From Bacteroides sp. UBA7333 (GTDB taxonomy: Bacteria; Bacteroidota; Bacteroidia; Bacteroidales; Bacteroidaceae), in contig DKPN01000029.1 of assembly GCA_002471195.1 (NCBI GenBank), positions 1 to 32,005 of the forward strand: 32,005 bases of DNA, read 5' to 3'. Below the pieces are notes generated by a model. It was not told the DNA's origin, did no database searches, and was given only the letters and a program-made list of their open reading frames with translations. Of the stretch, positions 15,178 through 22,652 are shown piece by piece. Made by a program: the position numbers and the translations under genes. Each line of letters opens with the position of its first letter. The first letter of the stretch is position 1.

Positions 15178-16038
15178 ATGATTATGAAAAGAAACATTAT
15201 ATCAATAAATGAAGCCTTATGTAATGGATGTGGCGCATGCGTTGAGGGTTGCCACGAGGGAGCTTTGCAAATGATTGAAGGCAAAGCCAGAATTGTGAGC
15301 GAACTTTATTGCGATGGATTAGGTGCATGCATCGGAGAATGTCCCGTGGGTGCCATTTGTATTGAGGAGCGCGAAGCTGAGCCTTATGATGAAATTGCGG
15401 TAATGGAACGTATATCACCAAAAGGTGCCAAAACAATATTAGCACATTTAAAACACCTCAAGGATCATAATGAAACAACATATTTAAATCAAGGATTGGA
15501 ATATATAGAAAATAAAAATCTTGATATAGATACCACCTCATTGAAGACCAATGAATCTCCTAAAATGGCATGTGGCTGCCCCGGCTCTATGAATCGTACG
15601 TTCAATCAATCAAAAAAGCCGAATTTTACCTCAATTATGAACCCCACAGCCGACAAATCGGAATTAACACATTGGCCCGTACAACTACACCTACTTAATC
15701 CTGTTTCGAGTTATTTCACAAACTCAGATATAATCCTGGCAGCCGATTGCACCGCCTTTGCATATCCTAATTTTCACAGCAAGTTATTACACGGCAAAAA
15801 ATTGGCAATAGCTTGCCCTAAATTAGATAATAATAAGGAAGTATATATTGAGAAAATTACAGAAATGATTGATTCGGCCCAAATAAATACACTTATGGTT
15901 GCCATTATGGAGGTGCCGTGTTGTAACGGATTAATGAAAATAGCTCAGATGGCTGTTCAAAAAGCAACCCGTAAAATACCTATTAAAAAAATAGTAATAG
16001 GTGTAGAGGGAAATATTGTAAGTGAGAATTGGATGTAA
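15178..16038 (+). CDS. Hcp-associated 4Fe-4S ferredoxin-type protein
   Basis: The 286-residue protein begins with a two-cluster ferredoxin domain. The first site is complete: Cys15, 18, 21 and 25 (LCNGCGACVEGC). The second reads Cys45, Leu48, Cys51, Cys55 (YCDGLGACIGECP), so one ligand is replaced. The rest is an uncharacterised domain with Cys132 and Cys134 (ACGCPGS), Cys191 (LAADCTAFAYPNFH), Cys213 (AIACPKLD) and Cys248/249 (EVPCCNG). Proteins of this architecture commonly sit beside hcp in anaerobes and are thought to supply electrons to it or to other redox partners; this role is inferred. M3 (15184) is an alternative start. The hcp gene starts 27 bases after its stop, so the two form an operon. 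Confidence 0.85.
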   Translation: MIMKRNIISINEALCNGCGACVEGCHEGALQMIEGKARIVSELYCDGLGACIGECPVGAICIEEREAEPYDEIAVMERISPKGAKTILAHLKHLKDHNETTYLNQGLEYIENKNLDIDTTSLKTNESPKMACGCPGSMNRTFNQSKKPNFTSIMNPTADKSELTHWPVQLHLLNPVSSYFTNSDIILAADCTAFAYPNFHSKLLHGKKLAIACPKLDNNKEVYIEKITEMIDSAQINTLMVAIMEVPCCNGLMKIAQMAVQKATRKIPIKKIVIGVEGNIVSENWM

Positions 16039-16065
16039 ATGTTTAACGATTAATTCATTAAAACT

Positions 16066-17694
16066 ATGTTTTGTTATCAATGCCAAGAAACAGCTCAAAA
16101 TAAGGGCTGTACAATAAAAGGAGTATGTGGAAAGACTTCTGATGTAGCAAATCTTCAGGATCTATTAATCTTTCTGCTCAAGGGAATCTCATTAAAAGCC
16201 CAAAAGCTTCGCGAAAACGGCGATGAGTTGCCTAAAGATACTAATCGATTTGTGATTGAATCACTATTTATGACCATCACCAACGCTAACTTTGATAAAG
16301 ACCGATTTATTAAACGCATAAATGAAGCGATTGAGTTGCGCAATTCATTACAGGTTGAGAATATAAATTGTAATAGCTGTGATTGCATCAACTGGGAACC
16401 CGCAAGTGTAGACGATATGGAGATGAAGGCCCAATCAGTTGGAGTATTGCATACAAAGAATGAAGATATCAGATCGCTTCGAGAACTGTTAATTTATGGT
16501 ATAAAAGGTATGGCTGCTTATGCAGAACATGCATATAATTTAGGATATGAAGAAAATGATATTTATGAGTTTATACAGCATGCGTTAATTGCTACCACAC
16601 AAGATTTAAAAGTAGAAGAGTTGATTGAATGGGTTATGAATTGTGGTAAAATGGGAGTAAAAACAATGGCACTCTTAGATCATGCAAATACTGCAACCTA
16701 TGGAAATCCAGAAATTACAAAAGTTGATATCGGCGTGCGTAAAAATCCTGCCATACTTATTTCGGGGCACGATTTGCGTGATATGCAAGATTTATTGGAG
16801 CAGACAGAAGGTACTGGAGTAGATGTTTATACTCATAGTGAAATGTTGCCGGCACATTATTATCCAGCATTCAAAAAATACAAACACTTTGCCGGTAATT
16901 ATGGCAATGCATGGTGGAAACAAAATGAAGAGTTTGAATCATTCAATGGCCCTGTTTTATTCACAACCAATTGCATTGTACCACCTCGCTCAACTTCGAC
17001 GTATAGCAATCGCATCTATACAACCGGTGCATCCGGATTTAAAGGATTTAAACATATTCCCGATAGAATTGAAGGTAACAAGAAAGATTTTTCATCGATC
17101 ATAGCACATGCAAAAAAATGTCCATCCCCCACTTCAATTGAGCAAGGACATATCATCGGAGGATTCGCCCATGCCCAAGTATTTGCGCTTGCAGATAAAG
17201 TGGTAGATGCTGTAAAAAGTGGTGCGATTAAAAAATTTATTGTTATGGCCGGATGCGATGGCCGAATGAAAAGTCGAGAATATTATACCGAATTTGCAAA
17301 GGCGCTTCCTGCAAATACAATTATTCTAACAGCTGGTTGCGCAAAATACCGTTACAACAAATTACCGTTGGGCGATATTAATGGAATACCGCGAGTTTTA
17401 GATGCCGGACAATGCAATGATAGTTACTCTTTAGCTTTAATTGCATTAAAACTTAAAGAGATATTCGAGCTCAATGATATTAATGAATTACCCATCGCTT
17501 ATAATATTGCTTGGTACGAACAAAAAGCTGTCATCGTGCTCTTAGCTTTATTATCATTGGGAGTTAAAAATATACATCTAGGACCTACATTACCTGCCTT
17601 TCTATCACCAAATGTAGCAAAAGTATTAATCGATAATTTTGGTATAGCACCAATTGGTGAAATAGATGCCGATATAAAACAACTTCTATCATAA
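16066..17694 (+). CDS. hcp: Hydroxylamine reductase / hybrid-cluster protein (class 1)
   Basis: Hcp is a cytoplasmic Fe-S-O enzyme that reduces nitric oxide to nitrous oxide in vivo and hydroxylamine to ammonia in vitro. The 542-residue protein opens with Cys3, Cys6, Cys15 and Cys21 (FCYQCQETAQNKGCTIKGVC). This Cx2Cx8Cx5C spacing is typical of class 1 enzymes of strict anaerobes and unlike the E. coli class 2 form. Hybrid-cluster residues are seen in ISGHDLRDMQ, in FTTNCIVPP, in VMAGCDGRMKSREYY and in ILTAGCAKYRYNKL. Together with the ferredoxin and the divergent regulator it forms a nitrosative-stress module. Two hairpins follow the stop. Confidence 0.96.
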   Translation: MFCYQCQETAQNKGCTIKGVCGKTSDVANLQDLLIFLLKGISLKAQKLRENGDELPKDTNRFVIESLFMTITNANFDKDRFIKRINEAIELRNSLQVENINCNSCDCINWEPASVDDMEMKAQSVGVLHTKNEDIRSLRELLIYGIKGMAAYAEHAYNLGYEENDIYEFIQHALIATTQDLKVEELIEWVMNCGKMGVKTMALLDHANTATYGNPEITKVDIGVRKNPAILISGHDLRDMQDLLEQTEGTGVDVYTHSEMLPAHYYPAFKKYKHFAGNYGNAWWKQNEEFESFNGPVLFTTNCIVPPRSTSTYSNRIYTTGASGFKGFKHIPDRIEGNKKDFSSIIAHAKKCPSPTSIEQGHIIGGFAHAQVFALADKVVDAVKSGAIKKFIVMAGCDGRMKSREYYTEFAKALPANTIILTAGCAKYRYNKLPLGDINGIPRVLDAGQCNDSYSLALIALKLKEIFELNDINELPIAYNIAWYEQKAVIVLLALLSLGVKNIHLGPTLPAFLSPNVAKVLIDNFGIAPIGEIDADIKQLLS

Positions 17695-17697
17695 TAT

Positions 17698-17736
17698 ATC
17701 ATAGCTGTATCTATGCCTTTTGGATGCAGCTATGAT
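17698..17736 (+). terminator. Long hairpin just after hcp
   Basis: ATCATAGCTGTATC (17698-17711) and GATGCAGCTATGAT (17723-17736) pair over 14 bases with one wobble. No T run follows, so it may protect the 3' end or act together with the next hairpin. Confidence 0.5.
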
Positions 17737-17748
17737 GTTGTACAATAC

Positions 17749-17771
17749 AAATAATTGGTCAATTATTTTTC
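17749..17771 (+). terminator. AT-rich hairpin with T tail, probable hcp terminator
   Basis: AAATAATTG (17749-17757) and CAATTATTT (17760-17768) form a perfect 9-base stem with a 2-base loop, and further T follow. It ends a few bases before the arsR operator. Confidence 0.5.
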
Positions 17772-17775
17772 ATTT

Positions 17776-17809
17776 CAGATATTGTTCGTATATTAGCGAA
17801 CAATATCTG
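17776..17809. promoter_or_regulatory. ArsR operator O1 at the arsR promoter
   Basis: CAGATATTGTTCG (17776-17788) and CGAACAATATCTG (17797-17809) form a perfect 13-base inverted repeat with an 8-base spacer. The spacer TATATTAG is one base from TAnnTTTG and may itself be the -7 element. The right arm ends 5 bases before the arsR ATG, so bound ArsR would block transcription. Confidence 0.75.
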
Positions 17810-17814
17810 AAGTA

Positions 17815-18135
17815 ATGACAAAGAAATATACCTCACAAGAGGAGCAACTTGCTCGATTCGCCAAAGCATTAAGCCACCCAGCTCGTATTGCAATTTTGAA
17901 ATTCTTAGCCTCGCAAGAAAGTTGTTTTTTCGGCGATATACATGAGGTATTGCCCATTGCAAAAGCCACTGTATCACAACATTTAAGCGAGCTAAAAAAT
18001 GCAGGATTGATTCAAGGTGACATTCAACCCCCTAAAGTAAAATATTGTATACACCAAGAAAATTGGAAATTAGCAAAGTTGTTACTTGAAGAATTTATGA
18101 ATATAAATAAATCCGCAAGAAAATGCTGTAAATAA
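17815..18135 (+). CDS. arsR: ArsR/SmtB-family metalloregulator
   Basis: The 106-residue winged-helix repressor has the typical ALSHPARIAILKFL start (residues 18-31) and recognition helix AKATVSQHLSELKNAGLI (about 49-66). Possible As(III) ligands are Cys37, Cys78 and Cys104-Cys105 in the C-terminal KCCK. Their arrangement differs from the CVC motif of the E. coli protein, so the sensing site is uncertain. ArsR proteins leave their operator when arsenite or an organoarsenical binds. It is the first gene of the arsenic cluster and is preceded by operator O1. A second, weaker copy of the operator precedes arsE. Confidence 0.93.
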   Translation: MTKKYTSQEEQLARFAKALSHPARIAILKFLASQESCFFGDIHEVLPIAKATVSQHLSELKNAGLIQGDIQPPKVKYCIHQENWKLAKLLLEEFMNINKSARKCCK

Positions 18136-18150
18136 CCTTTTTTTGAAAAC

Positions 18151-18174
18151 ATTGTTCGTTGTTTTACGAATTAC
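18151..18174. promoter_or_regulatory. ArsR operator O2 before arsE
   Basis: ATTGTTCG (18151-18158), an 8-base spacer TTGTTTTA, then CGAATTAC (18167-18174) reproduces the core and spacing of O1. The right arm is degenerate: CGAA is kept, CAAT is changed. It ends 20 bases before the arsE start and suggests a second ArsR-controlled start point. Confidence 0.6.
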
Positions 18175-18194
18175 AAACTTTTAATAATATATAA

Positions 18195-18428
18195 ATGGAA
18201 ATTAAAGTATTAGGAACAGGTTGTGCAGGGTGCAAGGCACTTTATGAAACAACACTACAAGCTGTGAAAGAGTTAGGAATAGATGCCCATGTTGTTAAAG
18301 AAGAAGACATCATGAAAATTATGGCCTATAATGTGATGAGATTACCTGGTTTAGTCGTAAATGAACAAGTCGTATCATCGGGCAAGCGATTATCATTACA
18401 AGAAGTAAAAAACTTACTATCTAAATAA
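18195..18428 (+). CDS. arsE: Small thioredoxin-like protein ArsE
   Basis: This 77-residue cytoplasmic protein is a minimal thioredoxin/glutaredoxin fold. The redox motif is Cys10-Ala-Gly-Cys13 (VLGTGCAGCKAL), with the cis-Pro segment RLPGLVVN (about 49-56). It belongs to the family often called redox-active disulfide protein 2. In the arsEFG operon described from Shewanella putrefaciens, ArsE and ArsF reduce nitroaromatic arsenicals and ArsG exports the amino products. The assignment here rests on the same gene order followed by the typical ArsF and ArsG families. On its own the protein could be any small thioredoxin. Confidence 0.8.
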   Translation: MEIKVLGTGCAGCKALYETTLQAVKELGIDAHVVKEEDIMKIMAYNVMRLPGLVVNEQVVSSGKRLSLQEVKNLLSK

Positions 18429-18434
18429 TTGTAT

Positions 18435-18827
18435 ATGAAACAGACTCTATGGTTGCTTATTATCATCTCCGTCTTTATGTCATGTGCTAAAAAAACGACC
18501 ATGAAAGATACTACTGAGTGGGATGACAACATAACACAAGTTATCTATTTTCACACCAAAAAGCGATGTATCACATGCAATGCAATCGAGCAATTATCAA
18601 AAGAGGTGGTTGACAGTTTGAATAACAATAAAATTATTATGCGCGTTATCGATATTTCGAAGAATGAAGCCATAGCCGATAAGTATGAAGTGACATGGTC
18701 ATCATTAATTTTAGATAAAGGGGGAAAAACTAAAAACCTTACTGATATGGGATTTAGTTTTGCTAAAAATCAACCCCAACAATTTAAAGCCAAATTGGTG
18801 GAAGCTATTACCCATATAAATAAATAA
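18435..18827 (+). CDS. arsF: ArsF-like thioredoxin-fold lipoprotein
   Basis: The ATG at 18435, six bases after the arsE stop, is preferred over the in-frame TTG at 18429 because it gives a normal lipoprotein signal (LIIISVFMSC, acceptor Cys17). The 130-residue protein has the redox motif Cys45-Ile-Thr-Cys48 (TKKRCITCNAIE) at the start of a thioredoxin-like fold. It fits the family named for ArsF, the nitroreductase subunit acting with ArsE on nitrophenyl arsenicals. The lipid anchor places it outside the cytoplasm, whereas ArsE has no signal. How the two meet is therefore not obvious, unless electrons pass through the CcdA-like ArsG. Confidence 0.8.
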   Translation: MKQTLWLLIIISVFMSCAKKTTMKDTTEWDDNITQVIYFHTKKRCITCNAIEQLSKEVVDSLNNNKIIMRVIDISKNEAIADKYEVTWSSLILDKGGKTKNLTDMGFSFAKNQPQQFKAKLVEAITHINK

Positions 18828-18829
18828 TA

Positions 18830-19537
18830 ATGGAGTGGATTCAATCGATATTAGATAGCGGAACTACCCCCTTTATAACTGCATTTCTACTCGGTATATT
18901 AACTGCAATAAGCCCCTGCCCAATGGCAACCAACATTACAGCAATTGGATATATCAGTAAATCAATAGAAAGTCAGCATCGTGTTTTTTGGAATGGAATA
19001 CTCTATACCATTGGGCGCATTATTACCTATGCTGGAATCGGATTTATTATCATTCCCATTTTGCAGAAAGGTAGCAGTATTTATTTTATTCAAAAAGCAA
19101 TAAGTCATTACAGTGATGCAATAATAGCACCTGCACTTATATTAATTGGATTGTTCATGCTTCTTGGCAAGAAGCTAAACTTAAGGCAATTTGGATTTTC
19201 GATTGAAAGTAAACGAGTAAAACAAGGAGGCACTTTAGGCGCTCTTCTATTAGGAATATTATTTTCATTCGCATTTTGCCCGTCTAGTGGTGTTTTATAT
19301 TTCGGAATGTTAATACCCTTGGCAGCAAATGAAACCAATGGCTACTTATTGCCATTTATTTATGCCATAGCAAGCGGAATGCCCGTCATAGTAGTAGCTT
19401 GGTTTTTAGCATACAGCATTGCCAATATCGGAAAATTTTATCAAAGCATCCAAAATATACAAAAATGGATGAATACAATTATTGCACTGCTTTTTATTGC
19501 AGTGGGAATTTATTATGCACTTATATTATGGCTATAA
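18830..19537 (+). CDS. arsG: ArsG-family membrane protein (CcdA/DsbD-like permease)
   Basis: The 235-residue membrane protein has about six segments and two conserved Cys-Pro sites: ISPCPMATN (about 27-35) and FAFCPSSGVLYFG (about 142-154). These resemble the paired Cys of the DsbD/CcdA transmembrane electron carriers. Homologues beside arsE and arsF are called ArsG and are reported to export aminobenzyl arsenicals. The fold could equally pass electrons to the outer lipoprotein ArsF; the sequence cannot decide. It starts 2 bases after arsF and overlaps arsC by 10 bases, showing tight translational coupling. Confidence 0.85.
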   Translation: MEWIQSILDSGTTPFITAFLLGILTAISPCPMATNITAIGYISKSIESQHRVFWNGILYTIGRIITYAGIGFIIIPILQKGSSIYFIQKAISHYSDAIIAPALILIGLFMLLGKKLNLRQFGFSIESKRVKQGGTLGALLLGILFSFAFCPSSGVLYFGMLIPLAANETNGYLLPFIYAIASGMPVIVVAWFLAYSIANIGKFYQSIQNIQKWMNTIIALLFIAVGIYYALILWL

Positions 19538-19998
19538 AAGTATTAATTTTATGCACTGGCAACAGTTGCCGCAGTCAAATGGCACATGGTTTTTTACAGT
19601 CATTCGACAAAAATTTAATGGTTTGTTCGGCAGGCACAAAAGCTGCCGGAAAACTAAATCAAGGTGCTGTTGAAGCAATGGCACAAGTAGGTATTGATAT
19701 ATCAAAGCATACCTCAGATGCAGTTGAAAAATATCTGAACGAAGAGTGGGACTATGTGATAACCGTATGTGGTGGTGCCAATGAAAGCTGTCCTGCTTTT
19801 ACCGGAAACGTGAAACATCGTTTGCATATAGGTTTCGATGATCCATCGCATGCTGAGGGAACTCCCGAATTTATCGAAAGCGAATTTCGCAGAGTGAGAG
19901 ATGAAATCAGAGCCTGTTTTCATAAATTATATAAGGACGAAATGATGGAAGAGCCATCTTGCCCTTGCGGTGCCAATTATTTTTGTAGATGTGAGTAA
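19528..19998 (+). CDS. arsC: Arsenate reductase ArsC, low-molecular-weight phosphatase type
   Basis: The start is ATG at 19528, within the end of arsG. Longer upstream reading in this frame is just the arsG gene in another frame. The 156-residue protein has the phosphatase P-loop Cys9-Thr-Gly-Asn-Ser-Cys-Arg15 and the arsenate-reductase cysteine pair Cys81 and Cys88 (VCGGANESCP). It matches the thioredoxin-coupled triple-Cys enzymes such as S. aureus pI258 ArsC, which reduce arsenate to arsenite. It ends in an added Cys-rich tail: Cys145, 147, 153 and 155 in PSCPCGANYFCRCE. The small thioredoxin-like proteins of the operon could be its reductants (inference). Confidence 0.92.
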   Translation: MAIKVLILCTGNSCRSQMAHGFLQSFDKNLMVCSAGTKAAGKLNQGAVEAMAQVGIDISKHTSDAVEKYLNEEWDYVITVCGGANESCPAFTGNVKHRLHIGFDDPSHAEGTPEFIESEFRRVRDEIRACFHKLYKDEMMEEPSCPCGANYFCRCE

Positions 19999-20001
19999 GC
20001 C

Positions 20002-20973
20002 ATGATACAACGTTTTGCAGATTGGTTAATTTATAACCTATTCGGATTAGATGCAGCATCACAATTGGGTGCTGCTATCAATTTCTTTGTGTATGACACC
20101 ATTAAAATCTTGTTGCTTCTATTTGTAATCAGTGTCATCATGGGTATAGTAAATGCCTATTTACCAATTGATAGATTGCGCAATTTCCTTACAACGCGCA
20201 AATTATTTGGATTGCAATACCTCTTTGCCGCTTTGTTTGGCGCCATCACTCCATTTTGTTCATGCTCTTCCATACCTCTATTTATTGGTTTTGTAAAAGG
20301 AGGAATTCCCCTTGGAGTAACATTTGCTTTCTTAATCACATCACCCCTTGTAAACGAGGTTGCGGTAGCTGTATTTTTAGGTGCATTTGGTATAAAAGCT
20401 ACGTTAATTTATATCATCAGCGGCATTCTATTAGGCATTATTGGAGGTTGGTTGCTAGGTAAAATGAATCTAGAACAATATCTGAGTCCGTGGGTACAAC
20501 AAATTCAAAAACAGAGTGAACTTGAAACCCAAGAGTGGGAGTCAGAAAAAATTCCTTTTATAAAACGCCTGCCTAATATCATTCAAGATGCATGGGGCAT
20601 AGTTAGAGGTGTTTTAATATATGTTATCATCGGTATTGCCATCGGAGCAATTATGCATGGCTATGTTCCTGAAGGTTTTTTTGAAGAACAACTCTCAGCC
20701 GATAAATGGTATAGTGTTCCGTTGGCCGTTATTTTAGCCGTGCCAATGTATGCTAATGCAGCAGGAATCGTACCGGTCATTCAAGTCTTCGTAGCCAAAG
20801 GAGTACCCCTTGGAACAGCCATTGCATTTATGATGGCAGTGGTCGGATTATCTATTCCAGAGGCAACAATGCTTAAAAAGGTCATGACATGGCGATTGAT
20901 TGGAATATTTTTCAGCACCGTCACCCTATTTATTATTTTATCAGGATATCTATTTAATATTCTATTTCAGTAA
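20002..20973 (+). CDS. arsP: ArsP-like permease (DUF318 family)
   Basis: The 323-residue protein has about eight membrane segments. It has the family signature TPFCSCSSIPLFIGF (about 83-97), with a two-Cys CSC motif, and a repeat half with VPMYANAAGIVPVIQV. This permease family (DUF318) includes ArsP of Campylobacter, an exporter of trivalent methyl- and aromatic arsenicals. Other members are predicted arsenite or metal exporters, so plain arsenite is also possible. It begins 3 bases after arsC and is the last gene of the operon. No clear terminator follows. Confidence 0.85.
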   Translation: MIQRFADWLIYNLFGLDAASQLGAAINFFVYDTIKILLLLFVISVIMGIVNAYLPIDRLRNFLTTRKLFGLQYLFAALFGAITPFCSCSSIPLFIGFVKGGIPLGVTFAFLITSPLVNEVAVAVFLGAFGIKATLIYIISGILLGIIGGWLLGKMNLEQYLSPWVQQIQKQSELETQEWESEKIPFIKRLPNIIQDAWGIVRGVLIYVIIGIAIGAIMHGYVPEGFFEEQLSADKWYSVPLAVILAVPMYANAAGIVPVIQVFVAKGVPLGTAIAFMMAVVGLSIPEATMLKKVMTWRLIGIFFSTVTLFIILSGYLFNILFQ

Positions 20974-21067
20974 ACACTTAATTAAATATCAATTTTTGAC
21001 CATACAACATACGTTCAAAGTAGAAGCAGATGAATACATTAGGATATTAGATGTTATTGAATTTAGA

Positions 21068-21436
21068 TAGGTTCGCTCTGTTTTCATAGCATTTCCCATC
21101 TTCCTGCTTGCGGTATATAAGTACTCACATATTTAATTGCTAAAGGACCATCATTATATTCACAACTACTATAACATCTATTGCCATGATACTTTCGGAA
21201 GGATTTGTAGTAACCGGATCATTAATCATTTCCACCTCATACAACGAAGTAGAATAATCAGATAATGACTCTCACTTGGTCAAATTATCCAACATATTCA
21301 AAGATAAAATTCCAGAAGTATAAATGTTTTTAACCCAAAAATATGTAATCGGAACATTTTCACCACTGACATCTTTTGTATCTAACAAGATTATTAAACT
21401 CTTTATGATACTCAAATTGCCATTTAAATTATTTGA
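21068..21436 (-). pseudogene. Decayed coding fragment of unknown family
   Basis: Read on the minus strand from 21436, about 120 codons of convincing protein-like sequence can be joined (for example GENVPITYFWVKNIYTSGIL, ESLSDYSTSLYEVEMINDP, then GPLAIKYVSTYIPQAGRWEM). The run is broken by one TGA at about 21273 (after DNLTK, where a TGG is likely) and by a frameshift near 21165. No intact start or end is seen. The family is not recognised. The mix of strand-like segments suggests an exported Bacteroidales protein. The flanks (20974-21067, 21437-21546) show nothing else. Confidence 0.6.
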
Positions 21437-21546
21437 CTAGCAATAATAAAATTCTATTCGCGAATATATTTCTTAAGTTGTCAGGAAATCAAAATCGCAA
21501 AGACTCCTATATTGTTATACTATTATTCACTTAAAATCACATTGCA

Positions 21547-22056
21547 ATGAACTACAAGAAATTTAAATTGGGAACTCTGCTGCTCGGATTGGCAATCAGT
21601 GCTACAAATTTTACAACATTAGCTAACGATACTAAATTAAATAAGGATGATAAGGCCCCAACATTTACTTATCCCTCAATTGATAAAGTAAAAAGTTATA
21701 GTCCAAACAATTTTAAAGGGAAGTACCTACTTCTTGATTTTTGGGCTTCTTGGTGCCCTCCATGCAATGCTGCTGCTCCAGAGTTGAAACGTTTGTACAC
21801 TCAATACGCAGATAAGGGATTTGAAATCTTAGGTATTTCTATTGATGGAAATGAGCAGGCTTGGAGAAAGAGTGTGGTCGATAAAGAATTGGAGTGGATC
21901 AATGTAATGACCAATGACAAAGGGAAGGAGGTTTCAACTCTCTATGAATTTAATGCTATACCCTACTTTGTACTGTTAGACAAAGAGGGAAATATCGTAA
22001 ACAAAGGCTTCAGCATTAATCAACTGGCTGAAATACTAGATAACACCATTAAATAA
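21547..22056 (+). CDS. Exported TlpA-like thioredoxin
   Basis: The 169-residue protein has a signal peptide (about residues 1-27, LLLGLAISATNFTTLA). A TlpA/ResA-type thioredoxin domain follows, with active site Cys70-Pro-Pro-Cys73 (FWASWCPPCNAAAPEL) and the cis-Pro segment NAIPYFVLLDKEG. Such proteins act in the periplasm as thiol reductants. It is the first of three exported redox genes with about 20-base gaps. The neighbours suggest it supplies electrons to the glutathione peroxidase- and peroxiredoxin-like enzymes. No exact TAnnTTTG element was found upstream. Confidence 0.9.
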   Translation: MNYKKFKLGTLLLGLAISATNFTTLANDTKLNKDDKAPTFTYPSIDKVKSYSPNNFKGKYLLLDFWASWCPPCNAAAPELKRLYTQYADKGFEILGISIDGNEQAWRKSVVDKELEWINVMTNDKGKEVSTLYEFNAIPYFVLLDKEGNIVNKGFSINQLAEILDNTIK

Positions 22057-22076
22057 CAATATAAAAAGAGTGAATA

Positions 22077-22631
22077 ATGAAACAAATATTTATAGCATTG
22101 GGCTTAACTCTATTAGCCTGCGTGATCGTAAACATCAAAAGCCATGCTCAAGTTAAAACAATCTATGATTTTAAGGTTCAGAACATAGATGGAGAGGAAT
22201 TTGACTTCAGCACATTAAAGGGGAAAAAACTTTTGATTGTAAATGTAGCCTCAAAATGTGGACTTACGCCACAGTATAAAAAACTTCAAGAACTGTATGA
22301 AAAGTATCAGTCCAGTAACTTTGAGATAATCGCCTTTCCTGCCAATAATTTTGGAGAACAGGAACCTGGATCAAATAAAGAGATTGAAGAGTTCTGTTCT
22401 ATTAACTATGATATTACCTTTCCAATAATGGCAAAGATCTCAGTAAAAGGCGATGACATGGCACCTATTTACAAGTGGCTAACTCACAAAAAAGAGAATG
22501 GAGTCATGGATGCAGAAGTAACATGGAATTTCCAGAAGTTCCTTATCAACGCGAAGGGTGAATTAATTAAAAGTATAGGACCTAGAACAGAGCCTAACGA
22601 TAAAGAGATTATTCAATGGTTAGAGGAATAA
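22077..22631 (+). CDS. Exported glutathione peroxidase-family protein (Cys type)
   Basis: The 184-residue protein has a signal peptide (about 1-24, ending SHAQ) and the complete glutathione peroxidase fold. The peroxidatic Cys61 lies in NVASKCGLTPQY, followed by FPANNFGEQEPG and TWNFQKFLI with the Gln, Trp and Asn of the catalytic tetrad. Bacterial Cys-type members generally use thioredoxin, not glutathione, as reductant. Export of this family is less usual; here it sits beside an exported thioredoxin and peroxiredoxin, which gives a coherent periplasmic peroxide defence. Confidence 0.9.
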   Translation: MKQIFIALGLTLLACVIVNIKSHAQVKTIYDFKVQNIDGEEFDFSTLKGKKLLIVNVASKCGLTPQYKKLQELYEKYQSSNFEIIAFPANNFGEQEPGSNKEIEEFCSINYDITFPIMAKISVKGDDMAPIYKWLTHKKENGVMDAEVTWNFQKFLINAKGELIKSIGPRTEPNDKEIIQWLEE

Positions 22632-22652
22632 ACACATTAAACAAAAAAGATT

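Noticed and set aside
19399..19530. A longer start for arsC (from 19399)
   Set aside because: The extra residues are arsG read in another frame; the ATG at 19528 gives the standard LMW phosphatase N-terminus.
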